NCBI GenBank assembly: GCA_963748205.1
Contig: CAVVIB010000014.1
Coordinates: forward strand, 1 to 64,000
Reading direction: 5' to 3'
DNA length: 64,000 bases
DNA from: JAIBJN01 sp963748205
Lineage (GTDB): Bacteria; Actinomycetota; Thermoleophilia; Gaiellales; Gaiellaceae
In this document: in pieces, positions 45,577-54,512 of the stretch
Layout of the letters: the number at the start of each line of letters is the position of its first letter
Position numbering within the stretch: the first letter of the stretch is position 1
Notes under the pieces: generated by a model
Seen by the model: only the letters and a program-made list of their open reading frames with translations
Database searches by the model: none
Told to the model about the DNA's origin: nothing
Made by a program: the position numbers and the translations under genes

Positions 45577-46254
45577 ATGCACGCGATCGTGCCGCTCGAT
45601 GAGGAGCCCCGGTTCCGCCCGTTCCCGTACGGCCTGCCCGTGGAGAGCCCGCTGCTCCGCGCCGTCGACGACGCGGCGCTCGTCCTCTCGCGGACGAAGG
45701 GCCGCTTCGACGGGCCCATCGCGTTTTGCCACGGCGTCTCCCGTGACGGGGCGATCCTGCGCCGGCACGGGCGCTACGCGGAGGCCATGGTCGTCTTCGC
45801 GGAGCCCTCGCTGGGCTACCGGCTGGGCTTCGCGCTCGGCGTGCAGCTCTTCGTCCAGCGCCCCGAGGGGCCGTTGCTCTTCCAGCAGCGCGGGCCGTCC
45901 ATCGGCCGCGATCCGCTCCTCTGGACGGCCTCGGCGTCGGGCGGGCTGAACCCGACCGAGCAGCCCCGTGACGCGGTGCTCGCCGACGCGGCCGAGGAGA
46001 TCGGGCTCGAGGAGTCGGATCTCCCGGGCTTCCGCCCGATCGGGGTCGTCGTCAGCGACGACACGGGCTCCGCTCTGATCGTCTACCACGCGACGCTCCG
46101 CGAGGGCGCCGAGCCCAAGCCGAGTGCGACGAAGGTGACGCAGATCCACTGGGCCGACTCACCCACGGACCTGGGCGCACAGGTGTCGGCGGACACGGTG
46201 GCCTGCTGGGACGTGCTGCAGCTCTGGCGCGAGCGCGACGCGGCGCCCGCCTAG
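45577..46254 (+). CDS. NUDIX-like hydrolase domain protein
   Basis: 225 residues. The second half has the NUDIX order: a Gly start (SASGGLNPTEQPRDAVLADA) followed by AEEIGLEES and then GFRPIGVVVSDDTGSALIVY. The NUDIX box keeps the EEIG metal-binding end, but the usual REL triplet is ADA. The N-terminal 100 residues are an extension without known domain (FRPFPYGLPVESPLLRAVDD). It may be an inactive or altered-specificity member acting on nucleotide diphosphate derivatives. Stands between the RTX-like and pilus genes. Confidence 0.65.
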   Translation: MHAIVPLDEEPRFRPFPYGLPVESPLLRAVDDAALVLSRTKGRFDGPIAFCHGVSRDGAILRRHGRYAEAMVVFAEPSLGYRLGFALGVQLFVQRPEGPLLFQQRGPSIGRDPLLWTASASGGLNPTEQPRDAVLADAAEEIGLEESDLPGFRPIGVVVSDDTGSALIVYHATLREGAEPKPSATKVTQIHWADSPTDLGAQVSADTVACWDVLQLWRERDAAPA

Positions 46255-46266
46255 CGTCGTCTCCAG

Positions 46267-47709
46267 CTAGCTGCCGGGGGCTTCGCCGCCGGTGACCTTC
46301 TCCCACCAGTCGTCCTCGCGGCGCTTCAGCTCCGTCTGGACCTGGGCGACGTACTCGGCCAGCTCGTTCTCCTTCTGGCCCAGCCGCTCCTGGAGGTCGG
46401 CCAGCTCGCGCTCGCGGCGCTCGAGCTTGTCCTCGCGGATCTCGAGGTCGGCCTCGACGCGCGCTTCCTTGGCGTCGAGCTCGTTCTCTCGGCCGTCGAG
46501 GTCGAGGAGGCGGTCACGGAGGGACGACTCCGTCTCGGTCAGGCGCTTCTCGCGCCGGTCGAGCCGCTTGCGCTGGGACTCGACGACGTCCTCGGTGTTC
46601 GAGAGCTCGGCCTCGCGCTCGGCGAGCTCGCGCTCCCGCTCCTTCAGGCGCTCCTGGAGGGCTTCGAGGTCGAGGACCTTCGACGTCTCCGACTCGACGC
46701 GGGCGAGGTGCGCCTCTCGGTGGTGGAGCTCGGCCTCGCGCGCGGCCATCTCGGCCTCGCGCCGCTCGAGCTCGGCGAGCACCTCGGCGGACACCTGGCT
46801 ATCGCGGTCGCGCCCGGACATGTCGCGCTCGAGACGCTCGGCGTCGAGGCGGAGCCGGTCGTGCTTGGCCCGCATGTCGGCCTCGCGCTCCTCGAGCGCC
46901 TCCTCCTTGGCCTGTATGCGCGAGTACTCCTTCGCCAGCTCGCGCTCCCGCGCGGCTGTCGTGCCATCGCGCTTGGAGAAGCTCTTCTCCTGTTCGCGCA
47001 GCGCGTTCTCGCGCTCGGCCAGCGAGCGGTCGCGTGCCTCCTGTCGGGCCTTCATCTCGGCCTCGCGGCTCGCGACGGTCTGCTCGCGCCGGACGAGCTT
47101 CGTTTCCTTCTGGTTCAGCGACTGCGCCTGCTTCGCCAGCTCGGACGTGAGCTTCTCGCGCTCGCGATCGGCGTCCTTCAGCTCCCTGAGCTTCGACTCG
47201 ACCTGCTCGGCGCGCTCGCTTGTAAGCGCATCGGAGGCGGTGAGACGGTTCTCCAGCTCGGAGAGGCGCTCCCGCTCCTCACGGAAGTTCTGCAGCTGCT
47301 CGTTGAGGCGCGCCTCGCGAAGCTCGATCTCCTGCTCGGAGGACGCGAGCCTTGCGGCGCGGACGTCGAGCTCGGCCGAGCGGGCCGCATAGTCCTTGTC
47401 CACGGCCGCATGCTCGGCACCGGACGAGAAGGAGATGGCGAGCTCTGCACGCAGGTCGCGCTCCCGGTCGAGCGAGGCGGCGAGCTCCGCGCGGAGCGCG
47501 TCAGCCTCGTCGGACGAGACCGCCGCCCCGTTCGCCTGGGGCTCGGCGAGGTCCTCGGCAGCCGCCTCGACTTCCTTGGGCGCGGCGGCCCCGTTCTTCG
47601 CCGGTGCCGGCTCGCGCCGCTTCTCGAGCTTTCCGCGAAGGCCGGTGCCGAAGCCGGTCTCGGCCTCGTTCTGGGGGGACTCCTGCTGCGTCTCCTCGCT
47701 CACTGCCAT
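46267..47709 (-). CDS. Long coiled-coil protein at the tail of the Tad operon
   Basis: 480 residues. After a disordered N terminus of about 75 residues (Ala/Glu/Pro-rich), nearly the whole chain is charged alpha-helix with Leu heptads. Repeated phrases include REAEMAAREAEL, LERRERELADLQ and RRERELA-like runs, and the protein ends DDWWEKVTGGEAPGS. No signal peptide or membrane segment, so it is cytoplasmic. It is 21 bases downstream of TadC in the same direction, which suggests co-transcription with the pilus machine. It may be a scaffold, polar organiser or SMC-like filament; no family is recognised. Confidence 0.75.
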   Translation of the reverse strand: MAVSEETQQESPQNEAETGFGTGLRGKLEKRREPAPAKNGAAAPKEVEAAAEDLAEPQANGAAVSSDEADALRAELAASLDRERDLRAELAISFSSGAEHAAVDKDYAARSAELDVRAARLASSEQEIELREARLNEQLQNFREERERLSELENRLTASDALTSERAEQVESKLRELKDADREREKLTSELAKQAQSLNQKETKLVRREQTVASREAEMKARQEARDRSLAERENALREQEKSFSKRDGTTAARERELAKEYSRIQAKEEALEEREADMRAKHDRLRLDAERLERDMSGRDRDSQVSAEVLAELERREAEMAAREAELHHREAHLARVESETSKVLDLEALQERLKERERELAEREAELSNTEDVVESQRKRLDRREKRLTETESSLRDRLLDLDGRENELDAKEARVEADLEIREDKLERRERELADLQERLGQKENELAEYVAQVQTELKRREDDWWEKVTGGEAPGS

Positions 47710-47730
47710 CCGCTGGTCGCCTGCCCGCGG

Positions 47731-48645
47731 CTAGAACAGCTCCGAGAGGTTGAGGAACGCCGGCCCGAGGATGACGATGAACATCGCCGGGAAGATGAAG
47801 AGCACGGTCGGGAACAGCATCTTGATCGGCGCCTTCATCGCCCGCTCCTCCGCGGCCAGCTGACGCCGGGTGCGGGTGTCGGAGGCCTGGACCTTGAGGA
47901 TCCGGCCGAGCGAGATGCCGATCTGGTCCGCCTGGATGATCGAGCGCACGAAGGCCGAGAACTCGGGCGTGTTCACGCGCTTCATCATCTTCGTGAGCGC
48001 GTTCGTCCGGCTCTCGCCGATGCGCATCTCGCCGAGCGCGAGCGCGAACTCGTCGGCGAGCGGGCCTTCCATGTGCTCGGTCAGCTTCGAGATGGCGCCG
48101 TCGAAGCCCATCCCGGCCTCGACCGAGACGGCCAGGAGGTCGAGCGCGTCAGGAAGCTCCGACCGGAGGATCTCTCTGCGCGTCCGCATCCGGAACGTGA
48201 GGACGGTGTCGGGGAGCATGAAGCCGACGACGGCCATGGCGAGCCCGAGGAGCACGCCGCGCGAGGCCTGGCCCGTGGCCTGGGCCACGACCTGCCCGGC
48301 CACGAAGCCGATGAAGCCCACGATCGCCTTGGAGGCGAGGTAGGTCGTCGGCGAGACCCGGCGGTTCAGGCCCGCGTTGAGGAGCTTCGTCGAGACGGTC
48401 TCGATGCTCGCCCGCGGGGTGATGCGGAGGACGGCGCGGGCGAGGCCCGTCTTCATGGGCGTGAGCGCCCGGTCCTTGAAGGTGCCGTCGTCGAGCATGC
48501 TGCCGATCGGGACCCGATTCTTGCCGTAGGTCGCGGCACGGCGGATGGAGCCCACACGCTCGCGCGCGGGCTGGGTCATGAGGTCCATGAGGAGGTAGAC
48601 GGCGAGGCCTACCGATGCGCCTGCGAGAAGAAGTAGCAAAGTCAT
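47731..48645 (-). CDS. tadC: Tad pilus inner-membrane platform protein TadC
   Basis: 304 residues, type II secretion F-domain family. N-terminal helix LLLLLAGASVGLAVYLLMDL; F domain with LPDALDLLAVSVEAGMGFDG and LADEFALALGEMRIGESRTN; C-terminal helices ending FPTVLFIFPAMFIVILGPAF. With TadB it forms the platform that the TadA motor acts on during pilin export. It lies one base after the TadB gene, so is part of the operon. Confidence 0.95.
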   Translation of the reverse strand: MTLLLLLAGASVGLAVYLLMDLMTQPARERVGSIRRAATYGKNRVPIGSMLDDGTFKDRALTPMKTGLARAVLRITPRASIETVSTKLLNAGLNRRVSPTTYLASKAIVGFIGFVAGQVVAQATGQASRGVLLGLAMAVVGFMLPDTVLTFRMRTRREILRSELPDALDLLAVSVEAGMGFDGAISKLTEHMEGPLADEFALALGEMRIGESRTNALTKMMKRVNTPEFSAFVRSIIQADQIGISLGRILKVQASDTRTRRQLAAEERAMKAPIKMLFPTVLFIFPAMFIVILGPAFLNLSELF

Positions 48646-48646
48646 G

Positions 48647-50509
48647 TCAGTACCTGAAGTTGACGATTTTGCGGAGCATGAGCGCGCCTACACCGATCAT
48701 TCCGAGGCCGACCAGGACGAGCGTCCGGCCAGTGCTCGTGTGCCAGAGGGGGCGCATGTACTCCGGGTTGACGACGGTGAGCATCCCGCCCACGAACACC
48801 GGGAGCGCGATGAGGACGTAGGCGGACGCCCGCCCCATCGCCGTGAGGCCCTTGATCTTCTTGGCGAACTGCTGCCGGTTGCGGACGGTGTCGGCCACCA
48901 TGTCGAAGAGCCCGGCGAGGCTGCCTCCGACCTGGCGCTGGATCGTCACCGCGGTGATGACGAACTCGAAGTTCTTCGAGCCGACCCGATGGGCCATCTC
49001 GGCGAGCGCCTCGTCCATCGGCCGGCCGAGCCGGGTCTCGGTGAGGACGCGGTTGAGCTCCTTCGAAGCCGGCGGCTGGTCCTCGTCGACGACGCTCTGG
49101 AGCGACTGGCGGAAGCTGTGCCCCGCCTTGAGGCCCGCGGCCATCGTCACGAGCAGGTCCGGCAGCTGATTCTCGAACGCCCTGACGCGCTTCTTCGCCT
49201 TGAAGGAGACGACGAAATAGGGGAGCAGGGTGCCGCCGATGAGGCCGACGGCGATCCACGGAACGGACCGCGTGAAGCCCGCCGCGACGAGCCCGGACAC
49301 GAAGCCCGCGGCGAGCATGACGTAGACGAGCTCGACGGTGCGAAGCGGGACGTCGGCCCGCTCGATCGTCCGCTGGAGGCGCAGCCACGGCTTGAAGTTC
49401 CCGAGGGCGTTCTCCGTCGCGCGGAAGAGGCCCGCGGCGATCTTCAGCCGCTCGCGCCCGGTCCGCTTCGCGGCCCGGCGGCGCGTGTCGAGATGCGGCT
49501 CCAGCCGCCCCTTGAGCCAGGCGCCCCGCGGTGACGCGAACGCAAAGGCGCACGCGACGAGCACGAGGATGCCGACCAGCGCGGCGAAGGACGCCTGGCC
49601 CCAGAACGTGCCGAAGAACTGCTCGGGCAGACGTCCTTCCACGGCGGGCTTGCGAGTCGCGACTCCCTCGCCCGGCACGGTGAGCTTGACGGTCGCCGTC
49701 TCGCCGGCCGCCTTGGCGGCGACCTCGACGTTCTCGCTCGGGAGCGCCGTGGTCACGTACTCGAGTCGCCACGTGCGCGAGAGCTCCTCCGCGATGGAGG
49801 TGTAGACCTCGGCGAGCGCCTCGGTCGAGGCCGTGCCGTAGTACTTCCCGCCGGTCGAGTCGGCGAGCTCCTGCAGCGGTACCGGGTTGAAGAGCGTGCT
49901 CTCGATCCCGACGACGTAGATGGACACGCCGGCGTCCTGCGCGGCGGTGATCGTCTGCTTGAGCGTCGCCTCGCTCCGGGTTTCGTTCCCGTCGGTGACG
50001 ACGATGATGACGCGCCCGAGGTTCGACTCGGACGAGAGCGAGCTCGCCGAGAGGACGAGCGCGTCGTAGAGGGTCGTCCCCTGCACCGAATCGACCGAAA
50101 TGGAACGGAGGGCCGAGTCGGCATCGATCGTCGAGGTCTGGAAGCCGGTGAGCATGACCGGCTCGGTCGCGAACGTCGCGACTGCGATCCTGTCCTCCTC
50201 CGGCTTCGCCGCGACGAAGGCGCGCGCCGCTGCGACGGCGTCCTCGAGCGGCTTCCCGTCCATCGACTGCGAACGGTCGACGGCCAGGACGATGCTCTTC
50301 CCCCGGCCGAGGTTGGTGGCCGTGAGGCCCGTGACCTCCTCGCCGTTCTCGGTCAGCGTCGGCGCCGTGATCGACGGCTCGTCCGTGACGAAGATCGCCC
50401 GGACGACCGGGTAGTCGCTCGTGTCCGCCTCGATCGTCGCCGCGACGGCGGCGGACGGGAGGACGAGGAGTGCGAGGGCCGCCGCGAGGCCGAAGACCCG
50501 CGGGCGCAT
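48647..50509 (-). CDS. tadB: TadB with N-terminal secreted von Willebrand A domain
   Basis: 620 residues, about twice a normal TadB. Signal peptide (1-23), then an extracytoplasmic vWA domain (about 70-255) with a complete MIDAS: DRSQS at 78-82, Thr in ATFAT near 112-115, and Asp173 in VTDGNE. A beta-rich spacer and a membrane helix (SFAALVGILVLVACAFAFA, about 310) follow. The C-terminal 300 residues are a normal TadB/GspF platform (LPDLLVTMAAGLKAGHSFRQ, GGSLAGLFDMVADTVRNRQQ). No frame break lies between the parts, so the fusion is real. The ATG shares one base with the TadA stop. A metal-dependent adhesion domain is thus tied to the pilus motor base. Confidence 0.93.
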   Translation of the reverse strand: MRPRVFGLAAALALLVLPSAAVAATIEADTSDYPVVRAIFVTDEPSITAPTLTENGEEVTGLTATNLGRGKSIVLAVDRSQSMDGKPLEDAVAAARAFVAAKPEEDRIAVATFATEPVMLTGFQTSTIDADSALRSISVDSVQGTTLYDALVLSASSLSSESNLGRVIIVVTDGNETRSEATLKQTITAAQDAGVSIYVVGIESTLFNPVPLQELADSTGGKYYGTASTEALAEVYTSIAEELSRTWRLEYVTTALPSENVEVAAKAAGETATVKLTVPGEGVATRKPAVEGRLPEQFFGTFWGQASFAALVGILVLVACAFAFASPRGAWLKGRLEPHLDTRRRAAKRTGRERLKIAAGLFRATENALGNFKPWLRLQRTIERADVPLRTVELVYVMLAAGFVSGLVAAGFTRSVPWIAVGLIGGTLLPYFVVSFKAKKRVRAFENQLPDLLVTMAAGLKAGHSFRQSLQSVVDEDQPPASKELNRVLTETRLGRPMDEALAEMAHRVGSKNFEFVITAVTIQRQVGGSLAGLFDMVADTVRNRQQFAKKIKGLTAMGRASAYVLIALPVFVGGMLTVVNPEYMRPLWHTSTGRTLVLVGLGMIGVGALMLRKIVNFRY

Positions 50510-51945
50510 CAGTGGAACCCGCCGGTGCTCGCCGCCTGGAAGCTGACCCGCACGTTCTCGTCCGAGTCCTGCTGGAAGAAGTTCGGGGGCAGGACGACGC
50601 CGTTGGCGGCCATCTTCTCCAGGAAGTGCGGCTTCAGCCCCGTGCAGCGAAGCGGCGTGAGGAGCCGCGTCGCTCCCGGGGCAGTGGCGTCCTCGTCCGG
50701 CGGCTTCGCCATGAAGACGTCCTGAAGCGTGATCACGTCGGACTCCATCCGCATGACCTCGGTGATGTGCGAGAGGCGGCGGGAGCCGTCCACGAGGCGC
50801 GTAATCTGGACGAGCAGGTCGAACGCGCTCGAGATCTGCTCGCGGATCGCGCGGTGCGGGAGCTCGACGCCGGCGGTGAGCACGAGCGTCTCGAGACGCG
50901 CGAGCGCGTCCCGTGGGGAGTTGGCGTGGATCGTGGTCAGCGAGCCCTCGTGGCCCGTGTTCATGGCCTGGAGCATGTCCAGTGTCTCCGCGCCGCGGAC
51001 CTCGCCGACGATGATGCGGTCGGGGCGCATGCGCAGTGCGTTCCGGACGAGCTCGCGGATCCGCACCTCGCCCTGGCCCTCGATGTTCGCCGGGCGGGAC
51101 TCGAGCGGGATCACGTGGGCCTGCTGGAGCTGAAGCTCGGCCGCGTCCTCGATGGTGACGATGCGCTCGTCGCCGGGAACGAAGGCCGAGAGGGCGTTGA
51201 GGGTCGTCGTCTTACCGGTACCGGTACCGCCCGAGATGAGGACGTTGAGCTTCCCCTGGACGCAGGCGGCGAGGAAGTGCGCGGCCTTCGCGGAGACCGA
51301 CCCGAAGTTGATCAGGTCGTCCATCGTGTAGGGGTCGCGCGAGAACTTCCGGATCGTCATCACCGGGCCGCGCAACGAGAGCGGCGGGATGATGGCGTTG
51401 ACGCGGCTGCCGTCCGGCAGGCGCGCGTCCACCATCGGCGACGACTCGTCGACGCGCCGGCCGACCTGGGAGACGATCTTGTCGATGATGCGGAGCAGGT
51501 GCGCGTCGTCCACGAAGGTCGACGTCGTGATCTCGAGCTTGCCTGCACGCTCGACGTAGATCCGGTCGGGCCCGTTGATCATGACCTCGGTCACGGTGTC
51601 GTCGCGGAGCAGCGGCTCCAGCGGCCCGTAGCCGAGGATGTCGTCCGTGATCTCGCGCACGATCTGGCGCCGCTCGTCGCGCGTGAGCGGTGTCTGGTCG
51701 AGCGCGAGCTGCTCGGTGACCGCGCGGAGCACGCGCTCCGTGAGGTCCTCGTTCGTCCGGGCGCTGAAGAGCTCCGGGCCCAGCTTCGCGATGCACGCGT
51801 GGTGGACGCGGGTCTTCAGCTCGGCGTAGGGATCGGCAACTCGCTGATCGGGCTGAGCTTCGCGCGCTGCGTTCTCGACCCGAGCGACCACCGCCTCCTG
51901 TCCGCCGCCGCCGTTCGAGCTTCTGAGGCGATCGTGGAGACCCAT
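50509..51945 (-). CDS. tadA: Tad pilus assembly ATPase TadA/CpaF
   Basis: 478 residues, type II/IV secretion ATPase. Walker A ISGGTGTGKTTT (about 235), Asp box, Walker B-like RIIVGEVRGAE, and His box GHEGSLTTIHANSP. The N-terminal domain contains LGYGPLEPLLRDDTVTEVMI, diagnostic for CpaF. A C-terminal extension of about 40 residues (KPPDEDATAPGATRLLTPLR) is present. Powers pilin polymerisation at the cytoplasmic face. Overlaps TadB by one base. Confidence 0.97.
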   Translation of the reverse strand: MGLHDRLRSSNGGGGQEAVVARVENAAREAQPDQRVADPYAELKTRVHHACIAKLGPELFSARTNEDLTERVLRAVTEQLALDQTPLTRDERRQIVREITDDILGYGPLEPLLRDDTVTEVMINGPDRIYVERAGKLEITTSTFVDDAHLLRIIDKIVSQVGRRVDESSPMVDARLPDGSRVNAIIPPLSLRGPVMTIRKFSRDPYTMDDLINFGSVSAKAAHFLAACVQGKLNVLISGGTGTGKTTTLNALSAFVPGDERIVTIEDAAELQLQQAHVIPLESRPANIEGQGEVRIRELVRNALRMRPDRIIVGEVRGAETLDMLQAMNTGHEGSLTTIHANSPRDALARLETLVLTAGVELPHRAIREQISSAFDLLVQITRLVDGSRRLSHITEVMRMESDVITLQDVFMAKPPDEDATAPGATRLLTPLRCTGLKPHFLEKMAANGVVLPPNFFQQDSDENVRVSFQAASTGGFH

Positions 51946-51947
51946 GG

Positions 51948-53135
51948 TTAGCCCTTCCTGAAGAGACCGCGCTTCTGACCCTTGGCGATCTCGGCCGGCT
52001 GGAGGCCCTTGGCCATCTCGCGAATCGCCTTGGAGAAGTCCGCGCCGGGCTCGGCGAGCACGGCGGGGTTCCCGCGGTTGACCGAGATCGGGACGGCCCG
52101 GTCGCTCGGGACCTCGAAGCGGACCTTCGTCTCGAGGGCGCCCTCGACCTCGTTCCGCTTCATGCCCACCTTGGAGTTCGCCCGGTTGAGGACGAGGCGG
52201 ATGCGGTTCTGCGGGAAGGCGAGGAGCTCCAGCGTCTGGAGCGCGAGCCTGACGTTCTTGAGGGTCGGGACATCGAGCCCGCAGACGAGCAGCAGCTCGT
52301 CGGTGCGGTCGAGCGTCGCCAGCATCGGCCCGTGGAAGAAGGGCGACGTGTCGACGACGATGATGTCGTAGGACTCGCGCGCCACTTCGAGGAGCCGGGA
52401 CAGCTTGCTCTCGGTCACGAGCTCCGCGTCCTCGGGGCGCACCGGCGCCGGGAGGATGTCGAGGCCCGAGGTGTGCTTCGTCGTGTAGCCGGCGAGCTTC
52501 TCCGAATCGAGCTCGCCCGGCGCGACGACCAGGTCGTAGATGGTCTTCTCCGGCTCGAGGCCGAGCATGATCGCCGCGTCCCCGAACTGGAGATCCAGGT
52601 CGAGGAGCAGCGTGCGCTTGCCCTCGAACTTCGCGAAGGCGGCGGCGAGGTTCGTCGAGGTGACGGTCTTGCCGGTGCCGCCCTTGGGCGAGAAGACGGT
52701 CACGATCCGGCCGCGGCGGGTCGGAGCGCTGACCGGGGTCTTCGCGCCGTTCTTGCTCGCCTTGCGGATGGCGAAGACGATGTTCTCCGTCATCTGCGGG
52801 AGGAGCAGGACGTCCGAGACGTCGGCCTCCAGCGCCTCCTCGAGGAGGACCGAGGCCTCTCCCGAGGCGAGCAGGATGATGGGCGCCCGCGTGTGCTCGC
52901 GAAGCGAGGCGATCTCGTCGCGGGGCAGAGTCGAGCTGCGCGTTCCGTGCAGGACGGCCTCGAGATGGCCGCCGGTCAGCGTGCCGGCCGACTCCGCGAC
53001 GCCGACGCTCGTCCCGACGAGCTCGACCTCGGCGTGGCGCTCGAGCGCGTCGCGGAGCTGGTCGAGGCCGTCGCAGGACCCCGTCATGAAGATGCGGGCC
53101 TTCTCGCGGGTGGGTGCGGAGGTGTCGACGCTCAT
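51948..53135 (-). CDS. cpaE: Tad pilus localisation ATPase CpaE/TadZ
   Basis: 395 residues. An N-terminal receiver-like domain (about 12-125) lacks a clear phospho-acceptor. It is followed by a MinD/ParA-type ATPase with deviant Walker A PKGGTGKTVT (150-159), DLDLQFGDAAIMLG, and VVDTSPFFHG. It positions the Tad machine at the cell pole or another site. ATG 53135 overlaps the CpaB stop, and the gene ends two bases before TadA. Confidence 0.95.
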   Translation of the reverse strand: MSVDTSAPTREKARIFMTGSCDGLDQLRDALERHAEVELVGTSVGVAESAGTLTGGHLEAVLHGTRSSTLPRDEIASLREHTRAPIILLASGEASVLLEEALEADVSDVLLLPQMTENIVFAIRKASKNGAKTPVSAPTRRGRIVTVFSPKGGTGKTVTSTNLAAAFAKFEGKRTLLLDLDLQFGDAAIMLGLEPEKTIYDLVVAPGELDSEKLAGYTTKHTSGLDILPAPVRPEDAELVTESKLSRLLEVARESYDIIVVDTSPFFHGPMLATLDRTDELLLVCGLDVPTLKNVRLALQTLELLAFPQNRIRLVLNRANSKVGMKRNEVEGALETKVRFEVPSDRAVPISVNRGNPAVLAEPGADFSKAIREMAKGLQPAEIAKGQKRGLFRKG

Positions 53136-53914
53136 TGAGTCCCTCCGTTCGCGCCGGCCATGATCTCCTCGATCTGCTGGAGCTTCAGACCGTCCTCGAA
53201 GAGGGTCTTGTAGTTCTCGGCGCTCTCCGGGCTGTCCGCGTCGTCCTTCGGGGGACGGAGGACGAGCGTCCACACACCGTTGGAGTGGATCCAGAGGAGC
53301 TTCTGCTCCTGCGCGTCCGTGAGCGCGAGCTTGACGGAGAGGTTCTGGCCCGTCCCGCCCTCGGAGATCTTGCTCGTGACGTCGCTCTGCTTGACGCCCT
53401 CGATGACGAGGATGTCGCGCAGGATGACGCGGCTGACGTGGTGCGTGGCTCCCTCGGGGACGTTCCAGGTGCCGACGACGTCGACCTTGTCACCCTCCTG
53501 GAGGACGCCCGCGAGGAGCTGATGCTGGTTGCCGGGCAGCTGGACGGCGCGGAGATTGCCCGTCAGCTGCGCCCGGATGCCCTTCTCGGCCTCGGAGCGG
53601 AAGCGGAGCTGGCTGACCTGCTCGCCCTTGTAGATCTCGCTCGAGACGAGCTTCTCGCTCACGTCGGCAGGCTCGAGCAGCGCGCCGGGTGCGACCTGCG
53701 AGCGCTCGATGTCCGACTGGACGATGAAGCCGCCGGCCTCGAGGTCGGCGCCGGAGGTTCCGGCGGGAATGTCCTTCGCCGCAACCCAGACCGGGACGAG
53801 CTCCTGATCCTCCTGGAGGCGGCCGCGCTCTTGAGAAACGTAATAGAAAACGAGGAGCACCGCGACGGCGGCGAGCGCGATCGCGAGCCCGAGGTTGCGG
53901 AGTCGATACGTCAT
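53132..53914 (-). CDS. cpaB: Flp pilus assembly protein CpaB/RcpC
   Basis: 260 residues from ATG 53914 (MTYRLRNLGLAIALAAVAVL). One N-terminal membrane helix, an SAF domain (VPVWVAAKDIPAGTSGADLE), and the CpaB/RcpC domain (GNLRAVQLPGNQHQLLAGVL, EGDKVDVVGTWNVP). In Gram-negatives CpaB works with the secretin. Here, in a monoderm-type locus with no secretin gene, it probably acts in the wall. The gene overlaps the cpaE start. Confidence 0.93.
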   Translation of the reverse strand: MTYRLRNLGLAIALAAVAVLLVFYYVSQERGRLQEDQELVPVWVAAKDIPAGTSGADLEAGGFIVQSDIERSQVAPGALLEPADVSEKLVSSEIYKGEQVSQLRFRSEAEKGIRAQLTGNLRAVQLPGNQHQLLAGVLQEGDKVDVVGTWNVPEGATHHVSRVILRDILVIEGVKQSDVTSKISEGGTGQNLSVKLALTDAQEQKLLWIHSNGVWTLVLRPPKDDADSPESAENYKTLFEDGLKLQQIEEIMAGANGGTQ

Positions 53915-54016
53915 TGCACCACGTCTTTCTGATCTCGAATTACGTGCCTTATCGGCGGGTCTCGGCCATGAGATGAGCGCCGTTTCTTGCTGCCGCACCG
54001 AGCGCGCGGCAATGGG

Positions 54017-54424
54017 TCATTCCACGCGCTCCGTTGTCGTTGCACTGAAGTTCCCCGACTTCACGATGATCCCGAGGAGGTTGATCGAGTACGGGTACGT
54101 CGCCGTGACGGTGACGTCGTCGCCGCGCAGGAACGTCGAGCTGACGGCGACGGAAAGCTTGGACTGGTCGAGGTTCACCGAGGCGTTGCGCACCCGGTTC
54201 TCGACGATCGCGTTGGGGCTCGGCAGGTCGCGTGCGACCGCGCCCTGACGCCCGCCGGCGCGCACGGCATCCGTGAGCGTGACGTACTGGTGGAAGATGA
54301 TCCCGAACTGAATGACCCCGAAGAGGAGCAGCGCGAGGAGCGGCAACACGAGTGCGAACTCGGTGACCGTCTGGCCCTGCTGGTTGCGGGAGATCCTGTG
54401 CGGCGAAGAGAGTGTTTTCTGCAT
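54017..54424 (-). CDS. tadE: TadE-like minor pilin
   Basis: 135 residues from ATG 54424. Prepilin-type leader then GQTVTEFALVLPLLALLLFG, the TadE hydrophobic segment with Glu at +5 relative to the cleavage-type site. The rest is extracytoplasmic (DAVRAGGRQGAVARDLPSPN). TadE pseudopilins are needed for Flp pilus assembly. It is 88 bases downstream of the major pilin, with a hairpin in the gap, and 102 bases upstream of cpaB. Confidence 0.9.
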   Translation of the reverse strand: MQKTLSSPHRISRNQQGQTVTEFALVLPLLALLLFGVIQFGIIFHQYVTLTDAVRAGGRQGAVARDLPSPNAIVENRVRNASVNLDQSKLSVAVSSTFLRGDDVTVTATYPYSINLLGIIVKSGNFSATTTERVE

Positions 54425-54456
54425 TTGGGGTGAAACCGTGCTGCTTTGGAGAAGGA

Positions 54457-54499
54457 AGGCGGGTCCCTTTTCTGCGGGGGCGCGGAAAAGGACCCGCCT
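54457..54499 (-). terminator. Hairpin between flp and tadE
   Basis: AGGCGGGTCCCTTTTC (54457-54472) pairs with GAAAAGGACCCGCCT (54485-54499), 15 pairs with one bulged C and a 12-base loop. Its place just after the pilin gene fits a partial terminator or mRNA 3' stabiliser that makes pilin more abundant than the assembly proteins. Confidence 0.75.
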
Positions 54500-54512
54500 G
54501 AGCTTCTGGCTG

